DNA from: Mesorhizobium amorphae CCNWGS0123
GTDB taxonomy: Bacteria; Pseudomonadota; Alphaproteobacteria; Rhizobiales; Rhizobiaceae
Assembly: GCF_001686985.1 (NCBI RefSeq)
Contig: NZ_CP015318.1
Span: forward strand, 1,486,001-1,550,000
Direction: 5' to 3'
Length of the DNA: 64,000 bases
Position 1 is the first letter of the stretch, and each line of letters opens with the position of its first letter. Below, in pieces: positions 9,382-17,790 of the stretch. The notes under the pieces are model-generated. The model ran no database searches, was not told the origin of the DNA, and saw only the letters and a list, made by a program, of their open reading frames with translations. The position numbers were made by a program, and so were the translations under genes.

Positions 9382-9801
9382 TCACAAATATCCGGTGATC
9401 TCGGGCGGTTGGTCCTGCCGGTCGCGTTTGCCGTCCTCGTAGATGATCGGTGCTGCGGCGAGTTCCTCCTCGGTGACGTCGTCGAGGCAGGCGACATTCA
9501 CCGCCCAGAAATTGCCGCCCATGAAATCGAGGTAGCCGCGGGAGAAGAAATTCGCGCCGCAGTTCGGGCACATATAATGGTTGATGTCGCCTTCCGGCCA
9601 GTTGGATGGGCTCGCCTTGTATTCCCGCATCCGGTCGCGGCCATCCGTTACGCGCAGCGCCTCGAAGGCCGTGAAGGATTTCCTGTAGCCGAGCTTCCAG
9701 CAGAAGCTGCAGTTGCATTTGCGGATGCCCTCGGCGAGGTCGAGATCGGCCTCGAAATGCACCGCGCCGCAATGGCAGCTGCCGTGATAGGTCTTCTTCA
9801 T
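9382..9801 (-). CDS. GFA-fold (glutathione-dependent formaldehyde-activating-like) zinc protein
   Basis: 139-residue protein with the zinc-binding pattern of the GFA/CENP-V family: C9-H-C11, C29-N-C31-xx-C34 and C78-xx-C81. The type member, Gfa of Paracoccus, speeds formation of S-hydroxymethylglutathione, but most relatives have no proven activity. ATG at 9801 follows AGGGAG; the frame is open upstream to 10119 but lacks family similarity there. The setting near formate dehydrogenase and an MttB-family gene is compatible with one-carbon metabolism without proving it. Confidence 0.8.
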   Translation of the reverse strand: MKKTYHGSCHCGAVHFEADLDLAEGIRKCNCSFCWKLGYRKSFTAFEALRVTDGRDRMREYKASPSNWPEGDINHYMCPNCGANFFSRGYLDFMGGNFWAVNVACLDDVTEEELAAAPIIYEDGKRDRQDQPPEITGYL

Positions 9802-9963
9802 GGGTTCTCCCTGCGGAATTGCACTGTCCCGTCGACGGTCGACGAAGCCAGACTCATGCTTGCAGCTACGCCAGATAGGCTCCCGATCGCTGCTGGCAAT
9901 CCGCCTCCATGTGCAATAGCGGCACGCGCTGCCCATATTGTTTGAAAGCGGAACAGGATCATC

Positions 9964-10362
9964 ATGACGAAACGGCGCTCTTCCCTTGGTTTTCTTGGAA
10001 TGTTCGGCCGCTCGGGGGACCTCAGGGAACTCGACACGGCGCTGCGCGGTGCCGACCTTCATCCAGCCCTTGTTCCGGAGGGCGTGAAGCTCACCATCGT
10101 CAATCTGATGAAGGACCACTGGCCCGACGAGCCGCCGTCAGACGCTTATCGATCCATGGCGCAGCTTTTCGCCTACTGCATTGCCGGGCCGGAGACATTC
10201 GAGCAGGCCAATGGCACCGAGCGGCGGCTGGATGCGGAACGCCGGATCGAGGCGGCACTCGAAGCCGGCGACAGTTTCGATGCGCAGATCGTGTTGATGG
10301 CGCTGCATGCCAAGCTGATCAGCGCCGAAGTGGTCGAGCATTACGGGCTGAGCGCCGACTGA
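9964..10362 (+). CDS. Conserved hypothetical protein, 132 residues
   Basis: I do not recognise a family. The protein is soluble and mostly helical, with no signal peptide or membrane segment. The start is basic (MTKRRSSLGFLGMFGR), followed by acidic and leucine-rich helices; DAERRIEAALEAGDSFDAQ is a likely amphipathic helix. ATG at 9964 has CAGGA at good spacing. Codon use matches the neighbours, and the gene is divergent from the GFA gene and convergent with mttB (21 bp apart), which supports it as real. Confidence 0.6.
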   Translation: MTKRRSSLGFLGMFGRSGDLRELDTALRGADLHPALVPEGVKLTIVNLMKDHWPDEPPSDAYRSMAQLFAYCIAGPETFEQANGTERRLDAERRIEAALEAGDSFDAQIVLMALHAKLISAEVVEHYGLSAD

Positions 10363-10383
10363 CCGGTTTCCGAGACAGGCGCC

Positions 10384-11973
10384 TCAACCGCCCATGCTGC
10401 CGCGCGGCAGCTTGATCATTTCGCCGAAGCGGGCGCGCAGTTTGTCGTCGACCAGCTTCGGGACATGGCGCGGGAAGCGCTCGGCAAGCACGCGCTTCTT
10501 CTCGATGATCGCCCGCTGCAATATGTCGGGTCGGCCCTTCTCGTTCCATTCCTTCGGCGAAAAGCGATCGCCGACGGCCGGGTAGAAATATTCGGTTTGC
10601 ATCAGCCTGAGCGTCTGCTCGTTGCCGAGATAGTGGCCCGGTCCCTTCAGGCACACATCGGCGATGGTGTCGATCGACAGCGCCTCGTCGGTCACCTCGA
10701 TGCCGCGCACGCAGCGCAGGCAGTGGCCCAGCATGTCATTGTCGATGATCAGGCTTTCCAGGCAGAAGCCGAGCAGCGAGGCATGCATGCCGGCAGATTC
10801 GTAGACCAGGTTGAGCCCGGCAAGGCCGGCCATCACATCGGTGATGCCTTTTTCATAGCCGGACTGGATGTCGGGCAGTTTCGAATCCGTCATGCCGGCG
10901 GCCGAGCCGCCCGGCAGGTCGTAGAATTGCGCCATCTGCGCGCAGGCCGCAGTCAGCACCGCCTGCTCGGCGGAGCCGCCCGACATGGCGCCGGTCCTGA
11001 GATCCGAGACGAACGGCCAGGTGCCGAAGATCGCCGGGTGGCCGGGCTTGATGGCGTTGACATAGACGAGGCCGGCGAGCACTTCGGCCACCGCCTGCAC
11101 CACTGCGCCGGCAATCGCCGCCGGGGCCGTGGCACCGGCCTGGCCAGCCGACAAAAGCAAGATCGGGATGCCGCCTTCGACGCAGGCTTCGAGCACGCCG
11201 CAGGCGTCCTCGGCGAACTTCATCGGCGGCACGACGAAACAGTTCGAGTTCGAGACGAATGGCCGGGCGCGGAAATTCTCCTCGCCGCCGGCGATCGCGT
11301 AAAGCATCTCAAGCGCCGGCTGCACATTCTCGCGCACCGTGAACGAGGTGCCGACATGCTTGGACGTTCCCATCACGCAGGCGTAGAGCGTGTTGAAGTC
11401 CATATCGAGCGGATCGGGAATGTCGCGCGGCACCATCGGCCGCTGGAAGAAGTGGATGTTGTCGAGCCCCTCGACGATGCGGGCGGCGTCATAGATGTCC
11501 TGCAGAAGCGACTCGCGGTATTCGCGCTTCTCGACGTCGACCAGATGCACGGCAGCACCCGCCGTTCCGTAATGCACGCGCTTGCCCTTGATCAGCATGT
11601 CGTGCTTCGGGTCCTGGCCGTGCAGCGTGAAATGCCGCGCCGCTTGTCTGATGGTGTCCAGCACCAGCGCGCGCGGGAAGCGGATGCGCCCATCATCGCC
11701 GTAGGTGGCGCCAGCCTTGGTCAGCGCCTCTATGCAGGAGGGAATGGCGTTGGCGAAGCCGACCGTCTCCAGCAGTGTCAGCACCGCCTCGTGGATGCGC
11801 TCGCGATCGTTCTCGCCGAGCGGTCCATAACTGCCGCCTTCGAGGCCGGCGCGCACCGGCCTGATATCGTCGGCGAGTGGCGCCGCCCGCATGGCGCGAC
11901 GCGCTTCGCGCCCGCCTGAGCGCCGCGAACGCTGGTCGCTCGACGCTTCCTGCTTCTCAAGAGCCACTGACAT
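10384..11973 (-). CDS. MttB-superfamily methyltransferase (non-pyrrolysine trimethylamine/betaine type)
   Basis: 529-residue TIM-barrel protein of the trimethylamine methyltransferase (MttB) family. The frame has no internal TAG, so it lacks the pyrrolysine of archaeal MttB. Studied non-pyrrolysine members demethylate glycine betaine, carnitine or related quaternary amines and give the methyl group to a cobalamin protein. Recognisable parts are SNSNCFVVPPMKF, AGQAGATAP and GTWPFVSDLRTGAMSGG. No cobalamin-binding partner gene is present in the window. ATG at 11973 with a GGTGGAG-like ribosome site. A MocR-type regulator lies directly upstream on the same strand. Confidence 0.85.
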   Translation of the reverse strand: MSVALEKQEASSDQRSRRSGGREARRAMRAAPLADDIRPVRAGLEGGSYGPLGENDRERIHEAVLTLLETVGFANAIPSCIEALTKAGATYGDDGRIRFPRALVLDTIRQAARHFTLHGQDPKHDMLIKGKRVHYGTAGAAVHLVDVEKREYRESLLQDIYDAARIVEGLDNIHFFQRPMVPRDIPDPLDMDFNTLYACVMGTSKHVGTSFTVRENVQPALEMLYAIAGGEENFRARPFVSNSNCFVVPPMKFAEDACGVLEACVEGGIPILLLSAGQAGATAPAAIAGAVVQAVAEVLAGLVYVNAIKPGHPAIFGTWPFVSDLRTGAMSGGSAEQAVLTAACAQMAQFYDLPGGSAAGMTDSKLPDIQSGYEKGITDVMAGLAGLNLVYESAGMHASLLGFCLESLIIDNDMLGHCLRCVRGIEVTDEALSIDTIADVCLKGPGHYLGNEQTLRLMQTEYFYPAVGDRFSPKEWNEKGRPDILQRAIIEKKRVLAERFPRHVPKLVDDKLRARFGEMIKLPRGSMGG

Positions 11974-12117
11974 GGAGGCACTCCACCTTTAGCTGCGAAG
12001 CGGGAGGCGGTGGTTGGTCCACCATCGGCCTGCTTCGTCCCCTTTATGCCTCGACTATGCCGCCGGCATTGGCACAGCCTATGAGCCAGCGGGTCCCGTC
12101 GCATATGCCAGAGCGCT

Positions 12118-12147
12118 AAAGAAAACGGGGCCGTTTCCGGCCCCGTT
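12118..12147 (-). terminator. Rho-independent terminator after the MocR-type gene
   Basis: Nine-base arms (AACGGGGCC and its complement) with a six-base loop. On the minus strand a T-rich tail (TTTTCTTT) follows. It sits 24 bases past the stop of the leftward regulator gene and separates it from the mttB promoter. Confidence 0.8.
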
Positions 12148-12170
12148 GTGAATTGGCTCCAATCAGCCTG

Positions 12171-13664
12171 TCAGGCTGCCGCCGGCCTGCGGCCTGCCGC
12201 CGTCGCCAGTTCGCGAATGCCGGGCTCGATGTGCTGCAGCGCGATCGAGGAAATGCCCAAGCGCATGAAACGCGACGGCTTTTCGGTCCTGTCGAAGAAG
12301 CGGTCGCCGGGTTCGATGATGACGCTGCGCGAGGCGGCCGCCTCTGCCAGGCCGCGCGAATCGGTGCCGCGCGGCCCTTCGAGCCAGAGCGACGTGCCGC
12401 CGGCCGAGTCGGTCGAGCGCCATTCCGGCAGGAAGGCGGAAATCGCATGGACCAGACGCTTGCGCCGCTCGTCGAAGGCGGAGGATAGCCGCCGCACCAG
12501 CGCCTCGTGGTGGCCGAGCGAGAGGAACAGCGCGACGGCACGCTGGTTGTTGGCCGGCGGATGCCGGAGCATGAAGCGGCGCAGCGCGCGAAGCTCGGCG
12601 ATCAGCCCGGCCGACGCTACGATGTAGCCAAGCCGAAGGCCGGGAGCCAGCGTCTTCGACATCGAGCCGACATAGACGACGCGGCCGGAGCGATCGAGGC
12701 TCTTCAGCGCCTGCTGCGGTGCTTCGTCGAGAAGCTGGCTGTCATAGCCGTCCTCGATGATGATCTGGTTGTGGCGATTGGCGCGCGCCAGAAGGTCCTG
12801 CCGCCGCTCCGCCGACAGCGGCACCATGGTCGGGCAATGGTGGCTGGGCGTCACGAAGACAAAGCCGGAATCGCTGGGGATGGACGAGGTGACGATGCCG
12901 GACTGGTCGACCGGAACCGGCTGGATGTCGGCGCCCGCCAGCCGGAAGATCGAACGTGCGTCGGGGTAGCCCGGATCTTCCATCGCCACCTTCGAGCCCT
13001 TGGTCATCAGCAGCGAAGCCAGCATATAGAGCGCGTTCTGGGCGCCCAGCGTGACGATGATCTCGTCCGGATTGGCGAAGATGCCCCGCCGCGGCAGAAG
13101 CCGCGCCTGGATCTGCTCGATCAGCAGCGGATCGTCGCGATCGACCATGTCGGAGGCCCAGTTGCGGATCTCGAGCACGGCCAGCGCCATGCGGTTGCAC
13201 TCGCGCCATTCGGCGGTCGGGAACAGCGCCGGGTCGAACTGGCCGTAGACGAAGGGGTAGGACGACTTGATCCAGTTGTCGTGCTTGGCCGGCGGCGGCA
13301 TGTCGCTGGCGGCGATCTGCCGGCGCGCCTTCCAGTCGATCTCGTTGGCCTGGTCGGGTGCCTTCTGGTGCGGCTTGGCCGGCGTCGCCAGCACGTCCGG
13401 GTTGACGAAATGGCCGCGCCGTTCGCGCGCCACCAGGAAGCCCTGGTCGACCAGTTGCTGGAAAGCCAGCACCACCGTACCGCGGGCGACGCCGAGTTTC
13501 TCGGCCAGGATGCGGCAGGACGGAAGCGGCATCGAAGCGGCAATCTGCCGGTCGAGGATGGCGGCGACGATCGCCTGACGGATCTGCGCCTGCAGGGTCT
13601 GCCCGGATTCCGCAGAAATCCGGAACAGGCCGGACCATATGGCCGTGTCGTTACGCTGTGGCAT
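12171..13664 (-). CDS. MocR/PdxR-type GntR regulator with aminotransferase domain
   Basis: 497-residue chimeric regulator. A GntR winged helix-turn-helix covers residues about 10-80 (LPSCRILAEKLGVARGTVV). A fold-type I aminotransferase-like domain follows from about 145; SMSKTLAPGLRLGY contains the lysine expected to bind PLP, and IIEDGYDSQL the aspartate that contacts the ring nitrogen. Such proteins sense PLP or an amino-compound adduct and usually control a neighbouring gene, here probably the mttB-family gene downstream or its own promoter. ATG at 13664 follows GAGGA; the frame is open upstream to 13847 but without similarity. Confidence 0.87.
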   Translation of the reverse strand: MPQRNDTAIWSGLFRISAESGQTLQAQIRQAIVAAILDRQIAASMPLPSCRILAEKLGVARGTVVLAFQQLVDQGFLVARERRGHFVNPDVLATPAKPHQKAPDQANEIDWKARRQIAASDMPPPAKHDNWIKSSYPFVYGQFDPALFPTAEWRECNRMALAVLEIRNWASDMVDRDDPLLIEQIQARLLPRRGIFANPDEIIVTLGAQNALYMLASLLMTKGSKVAMEDPGYPDARSIFRLAGADIQPVPVDQSGIVTSSIPSDSGFVFVTPSHHCPTMVPLSAERRQDLLARANRHNQIIIEDGYDSQLLDEAPQQALKSLDRSGRVVYVGSMSKTLAPGLRLGYIVASAGLIAELRALRRFMLRHPPANNQRAVALFLSLGHHEALVRRLSSAFDERRKRLVHAISAFLPEWRSTDSAGGTSLWLEGPRGTDSRGLAEAAASRSVIIEPGDRFFDRTEKPSRFMRLGISSIALQHIEPGIRELATAAGRRPAAA

Positions 13665-13889
13665 GGGAAATGTTCCTCGATGGCCAGCCTTTTTCGCTTG
13701 GCTGGACCAGCCGAACGTAACCGTGGCACAAGGGGTTGCGCCAATCAATTTTTCTGATCGCTGGGATTTATGCCAGTGATCCTTCACGTGATTTTGATGC
13801 TGCACTGCGTCACCGCCGCGCATTGAACCGGATGGAAATCGGCTCAATACATTGTCGCGACGACACGCGCCGGAAACATCCGGTCCTTA

Positions 13890-15560
13890 ATGATGGCTCA
13901 GGTCTCGGAGTTTGCAGTGGATCAATCGTCCTTTCAAAAACAGTTCGCCGCGTTGCGCGATCATCGCACAGCCGCGTCCGCCGGCATGCGCGAAGCTTTC
14001 GCCGCCGATCCCAAGCGCTTCGAGACATTCTCCGCCACCGACGGCGACCTGTTGCTCGACTGGTCGAAATGCGCGGTCGACGCGAAGACGATGGACCTGC
14101 TGGAGAAATTGGCCGCGGCCGCCGATCTCGAGGGCCGCCGCGCCGCCATGTTCTCCGGCCAGAAGATCAACGTCACCGAAGGCCGCGCCGTGCTGCACAC
14201 GGCGCTGCGCAACCTCAGCGGCAAGGGCGTGGTGCTCGACGGGCAGGATGTGAAGACGGAGGTCCTCGCCGTGCTCGACGCCATGGGCGCCTTCGCCGAC
14301 GCCGTGCGTTCCGGCAAGGCGGCCGGCGCCACCGGCAAGAAGATCACCGACATCGTCAACATCGGCATCGGCGGTTCCGATCTCGGCCCGGCCATGGCGA
14401 CGCTGGCGCTGGCGCCCTATCACGACGGGCCGCGCGCGCACTATGTCTCCAACATCGACGGCGCCCATATCCACGACACGCTGAAGGGCCTGTCCGCCGA
14501 GACCACGCTGTTCATTATCGCCTCCAAGACCTTCACCACGGTCGAGACGATGACCAATGCCGAGACGGCCAGGAAGTGGGTGCAGAAGGCGCTCGGCAAG
14601 GAAGCTGTCGGCAAGCATTTCGTCGCCGTTTCGACCGCGCTCGATCTGGTGGCGAAGTTCGGCATCGAGGCCGACCGCGTCTTCGGCTTCTGGGATTGGG
14701 TCGGCGGCCGCTACTCGGTCTGGAGCGCCATCGGCCTGCCGGTGATGATCGCCATCGGCCCGAAGAATTTCCGCGCCTTTCTCGACGGCGCGCATGAGAT
14801 GGACGAACACTTCCGCACCGCGCCGCTGCAGAAGAACCTGCCGGCGCTGATGGGGCTGATCGGCTGGTGGCACCGCGTCGTCTGCAAGTATCCCGCCCGT
14901 GCGGTCATCCCCTACGACCAGCGCCTGTCGCGTCTGCCGGCCTATCTGCAGCAGCTCGACATGGAATCGAACGGCAAGAGCGTGACCCTTGATGGTGGCG
15001 CGGTCACCACGCCGACCGGCCCCCTGGTCTGGGGCGAGCCCGGCACCAATGGCCAGCACGCCTTCTTCCAGTTGCTGCACCAGGGCACCGATTTCATTCC
15101 GGTCGAATTCCTGGCCGCCGCCGTCGGCCACGAACCCGATCTCAAGCACCACCACGACCTGCTGCTCGCCAACTGCCTGGCGCAATCGGAAGCCCTCATG
15201 AAGGGCCGCACGCTGGAGGAAGCGCGCACGCAGATGCTGGCCAAGGGCATGAAGCCGGCCGATGTCGACAAGATCGCGCCGCACCGCGTCTTCTCCGGCG
15301 ATCGTCCATCGGTGACCATCCTCTACAGGAAGCTCGACCCGCGCACATTCGGACGGCTGATCGCGCTCTACGAGCACCGCGTCTTCGTCGAAGGCACGCT
15401 GTTCGACATCAATTCTTTCGACCAGTGGGGCGTCGAACTCGGTAAGGAACTTGCGACCGGCCTGCTGCCTGTCGTGGAAGGCAAGGAGAATGCCGCAAAG
15501 CGCGACGCCTCGACTGCCGGACTGGTGGAACACATTCACCGCTTGCGCGGTCAGGAGTGA
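13890..15560 (+). CDS. pgi: Glucose-6-phosphate isomerase
   Basis: 556-residue cytosolic enzyme that interconverts glucose 6-phosphate and fructose 6-phosphate. Full length for the bacterial family. The substrate loop is [11 protein letters not shown]. The signature regions [19 protein letters not shown] and GKELATG are present, as are the catalytic glutamate of [18 protein letters not shown] and the lysine near GVELGKEL. Two adjacent ATGs start the gene (13890 and 13893) and the ribosome site is weak. Its stop overlaps the GTG of the following HAD phosphatase gene, so the pair is likely one operon. Confidence 0.97.
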   Translation: MMAQVSEFAVDQSSFQKQFAALRDHRTAASAGMREAFAADPKRFETFSATDGDLLLDWSKCAVDAKTMDLLEKLAAAADLEGRRAAMFSGQKINVTEGRAVLHTALRNLSGKGVVLDGQDVKTEVLAVLDAMGAFADAVRSGKAAGATGKKITDIVNIGIGGSDLGPAMATLALAPYHDGPRAHYVSNIDGAHIHDTLKGLSAETTLFIIASKTFTTVETMTNAETARKWVQKALGKEAVGKHFVAVSTALDLVAKFGIEADRVFGFWDWVGGRYSVWSAIGLPVMIAIGPKNFRAFLDGAHEMDEHFRTAPLQKNLPALMGLIGWWHRVVCKYPARAVIPYDQRLSRLPAYLQQLDMESNGKSVTLDGGAVTTPTGPLVWGEPGTNGQHAFFQLLHQGTDFIPVEFLAAAVGHEPDLKHHHDLLLANCLAQSEALMKGRTLEEARTQMLAKGMKPADVDKIAPHRVFSGDRPSVTILYRKLDPRTFGRLIALYEHRVFVEGTLFDINSFDQWGVELGKELATGLLPVVEGKENAAKRDASTAGLVEHIHRLRGQE

Positions 15561-16288
15561 AAAGTTTGGCGGATATCAAGGGCATATTGTTCGACAAGGA
15601 CGGCACGCTTGTCGACTTCAACGCAACCTGGCTCGGCATCGCGGATTTCATGGCCATGGACGCCGCCGAAGGCGATCGCTGGAAGGCCGACAGGCTGCTG
15701 GCCGCGGCCGGCTTCGATTTCGTCAACAAGCGCTTCAAGCCGGATTCGATCTTCGCGTCCGGCTCGAACATGGATGTCGTCGAGCTGTGGTTCCCGCGCC
15801 TGTCCGACGAGGACCAGATGCTTGCCGTCGCCCGCTTCAACGAGATCACCTCGGTCCAGGGCTCGGCCATGGCGGTGGAACTGCCCGGAATCGTCGATTC
15901 GCTGAGGGCGCTTCACAAGAAATCCTACAGGCTCGGCGTCGCCACCAACGATTCGACCAGCGGCGCCGAAAAGACGCTGGTGACACTCGGCGTCGCGCAG
16001 CTTTTCGACGCGGCCTATGGCTACGACTCCGTGGCAAGGCCGAAACCGGCGCCGGATACGATCCTCGCCTTTTGCGATCTGACCGGGCTCAGGCCGGCGG
16101 AGATCGCCATGGTCGGCGACAACCGCCACGACCTCGAAATGGCGCGGGCCGGCGGCTGCGGACTGGCGGTCGGGGTGCTCTCCGGCACCGGCACGCGCGA
16201 ATCGCTGTCGTCGATCGCCGACGTCGTTCTGGATTCGGTTGCCGATCTGCCCGGCTTTCTTTCGGCGCGGGTCAAGGAGACTGTCTGA
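15557..16288 (+). CDS. HAD-superfamily phosphatase, phosphoglycolate phosphatase-like
   Basis: 243-residue HAD hydrolase with all four motifs: FDKDGTL with the nucleophile aspartate, GVATND, the lysine in ARPKPAP, and [14 protein letters not shown]. The cap domain between motifs I and II is of the helical Gph type, so a small phosphorylated sugar or acid is a likely substrate. GTG at 15557 overlaps the pgi stop as GTGA, but AGGAG at 15553-15557 lies eight bases before an in-frame TTG at 15566, which may be the real start. Coupling with pgi suggests sugar phosphate housekeeping. Confidence 0.87.
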   Translation: MKSLADIKGILFDKDGTLVDFNATWLGIADFMAMDAAEGDRWKADRLLAAAGFDFVNKRFKPDSIFASGSNMDVVELWFPRLSDEDQMLAVARFNEITSVQGSAMAVELPGIVDSLRALHKKSYRLGVATNDSTSGAEKTLVTLGVAQLFDAAYGYDSVARPKPAPDTILAFCDLTGLRPAEIAMVGDNRHDLEMARAGGCGLAVGVLSGTGTRESLSSIADVVLDSVADLPGFLSARVKETV

Positions 16289-16366
16289 CGGCCAAGGCCA
16301 GGGGCAAAACTCAAATCAACTTCGTTGCACCAGAAGCGGGCAGCCGAAGAGGACGGTTGCGAACCG

Positions 16367-16864
16367 CTAGACCCCCAAGCCTGGCTCGCCAGGTCGCGAT
16401 ACATACTCCGGGAACTCCGCGGCGCCTCGACTCAGGGCCTTCACCATGAGAAGGCCATCATCAAAGAAGCCGTTTCGAACGTAAAACTGGCGCGTGCGTT
16501 CCTTGCCAAGCACCATGGCAATACGGAAGACAGCGCATCCAGTCCGCTCGCCCTCCGCCTCGATCCACGCCATCAGCCTGGTGCCTGTGCCAAGGCTGCG
16601 TAGCGTCGTGTCGACCACCACATGGTCGGCTTCGATGTACTTCCCGCACCAGAGCTGGATGCCCGTCCAGAAGCCGGAGAGCCCCACCATTCGATCGCCG
16701 ATATAGGCCGCGATACAGCGGTAGTTGCCCTGAGCGAGCATCGCTGAGAGTCGTTCACGAAATGCTGCTTCGTCCAGATGCGAGTTGCTCTGCCGGAACA
16801 CTGGATAGATCGAGAGCATCTCATCGAGCCCGTTGAGTTCACGAATTGTCACCTCGTCGGTCAC
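16367..16864 (-). CDS. GNAT-family N-acetyltransferase
   Basis: 165-residue acetyltransferase of the Gcn5-related fold. The acetyl-CoA loop is RSLGTGTRLMAWIEAEG, followed by the beta-bulge segment and a closing FYVRNGFFDDGLLMVKAL typical of the family. The acceptor is unknown. GTG at 16864 is chosen as start because GGGGAGGAGGG lies about six bases upstream; an ATG at 16891 is in frame but sits before that ribosome site. It converges with the HAD gene. Confidence 0.8.
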   Translation of the reverse strand: MTDEVTIRELNGLDEMLSIYPVFRQSNSHLDEAAFRERLSAMLAQGNYRCIAAYIGDRMVGLSGFWTGIQLWCGKYIEADHVVVDTTLRSLGTGTRLMAWIEAEGERTGCAVFRIAMVLGKERTRQFYVRNGFFDDGLLMVKALSRGAAEFPEYVSRPGEPGLGV

Positions 16865-17050
16865 GACAGCCCTCCTCCCCTGTCGTTCCACTCTGCGGTC
16901 GATCCCGGCCGCGGTCCAGTGGGATCTTCCGATCGGGATTGAGCCAATGACCGCTCAGGGTCAGATCGCGTCATGCGACCCCTTCGAAACTGAACGACCG
17001 CGAAGGGTTGAACCTGGCCATTCAGAACGACCAGGCTTTGCCCCGTCGCA

Positions 17051-17782
17051 CTAGCGATCTTCCGGTTCAAACGAAAAGACGCCGCTCGGCTTGCTCGCGG
17101 CACCCTTCGCGTCGCCGAAATCCGGCACCTGGTATTCGGCGAGCAGCCGCAGTCGCGACAATGGTAGATCGGCGCGACGGGGATCGCCGACCAGCACCTC
17201 GATGCCGGCTGCCAGGCAGCGGTCGAGAAACGGGGTAACCCGTAGGGCAACCTCACGGTTGTAGAACACGTCGCCGGCAAGAACTAGGTCGACCGCCGGC
17301 GGCGGGCCGGTGGTGATGTCTTCACCGATCAAGGTAATAGCAACGCCGTTGGCCGCCGCGTTGAGGCCGAGCGCGGCAACACCGTTGCGGTCGATCTCGG
17401 CCGCGATCACCGCGCTGGCGCCTGCCTTTGCCGCGGCGATGCCGACGAGGCCCGAGCCGGCGCCGAGGTCGAGCACGCGCCGCCCCGCCACCGTCTGCGG
17501 CCGGTCGAGTATGTAGCGGGCAAGCACCGCGCCGCCGGCCCAGGCATAGGCCCAATAAGGCGGCAGAGGCTCGGCCTGATCGACATCGGCGGCTTCGTCC
17601 GCTTCGACATCGTTCCCGTCCGGCTCAAGCAGCCGCCTCAGGCCGCTGCCGGGATGGGCCGTGTAGATCAGGATTTCGGGAAGCGCCGGAACAGGCTCAA
17701 GGCGCAAATTCGCCTTGATGAACGTCGCCGGGTCGGGATGCCGACGATCCGCTATCCCGCCGGTGCCCGTGCCGTCGTTCAA
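17051..17782 (-). CDS. METTL20/ETF-beta lysine methyltransferase-like SAM enzyme
   Basis: 243-residue class I SAM-dependent methyltransferase. PPYWAYAWAGGAVLARY is the hallmark of the METTL20 (ETFBKMT) family, followed by motif I VLDLGAGSGLVGIAAA and post-II VDLVLAGDVFYN. The Agrobacterium homologue methylates lysines of the electron transfer flavoprotein beta subunit, which accepts electrons from acyl-CoA dehydrogenases. No ATG is available; TTG at 17782 is the best start and lies eight bases past the stop of the acyl-CoA synthetase gene. Co-transcription with that gene fits a role in fatty-acid oxidation. Confidence 0.78.
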   Translation of the reverse strand: MNDGTGTGGIADRRHPDPATFIKANLRLEPVPALPEILIYTAHPGSGLRRLLEPDGNDVEADEAADVDQAEPLPPYWAYAWAGGAVLARYILDRPQTVAGRRVLDLGAGSGLVGIAAAKAGASAVIAAEIDRNGVAALGLNAAANGVAITLIGEDITTGPPPAVDLVLAGDVFYNREVALRVTPFLDRCLAAGIEVLVGDPRRADLPLSRLRLLAEYQVPDFGDAKGAASKPSGVFSFEPEDR

Positions 17783-17790
17783 GATCGCGT

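Noticed and set aside
13887..15539. Minus-strand frame of 550 codons
   Set aside because: Antisense to pgi, which is certain.
16865..17050. Short plus-strand frame overlapping the GNAT start (16833-17054)
   Set aside because: It runs antisense through the GNAT ribosome site and start and shows no domain; the region looks non-coding.
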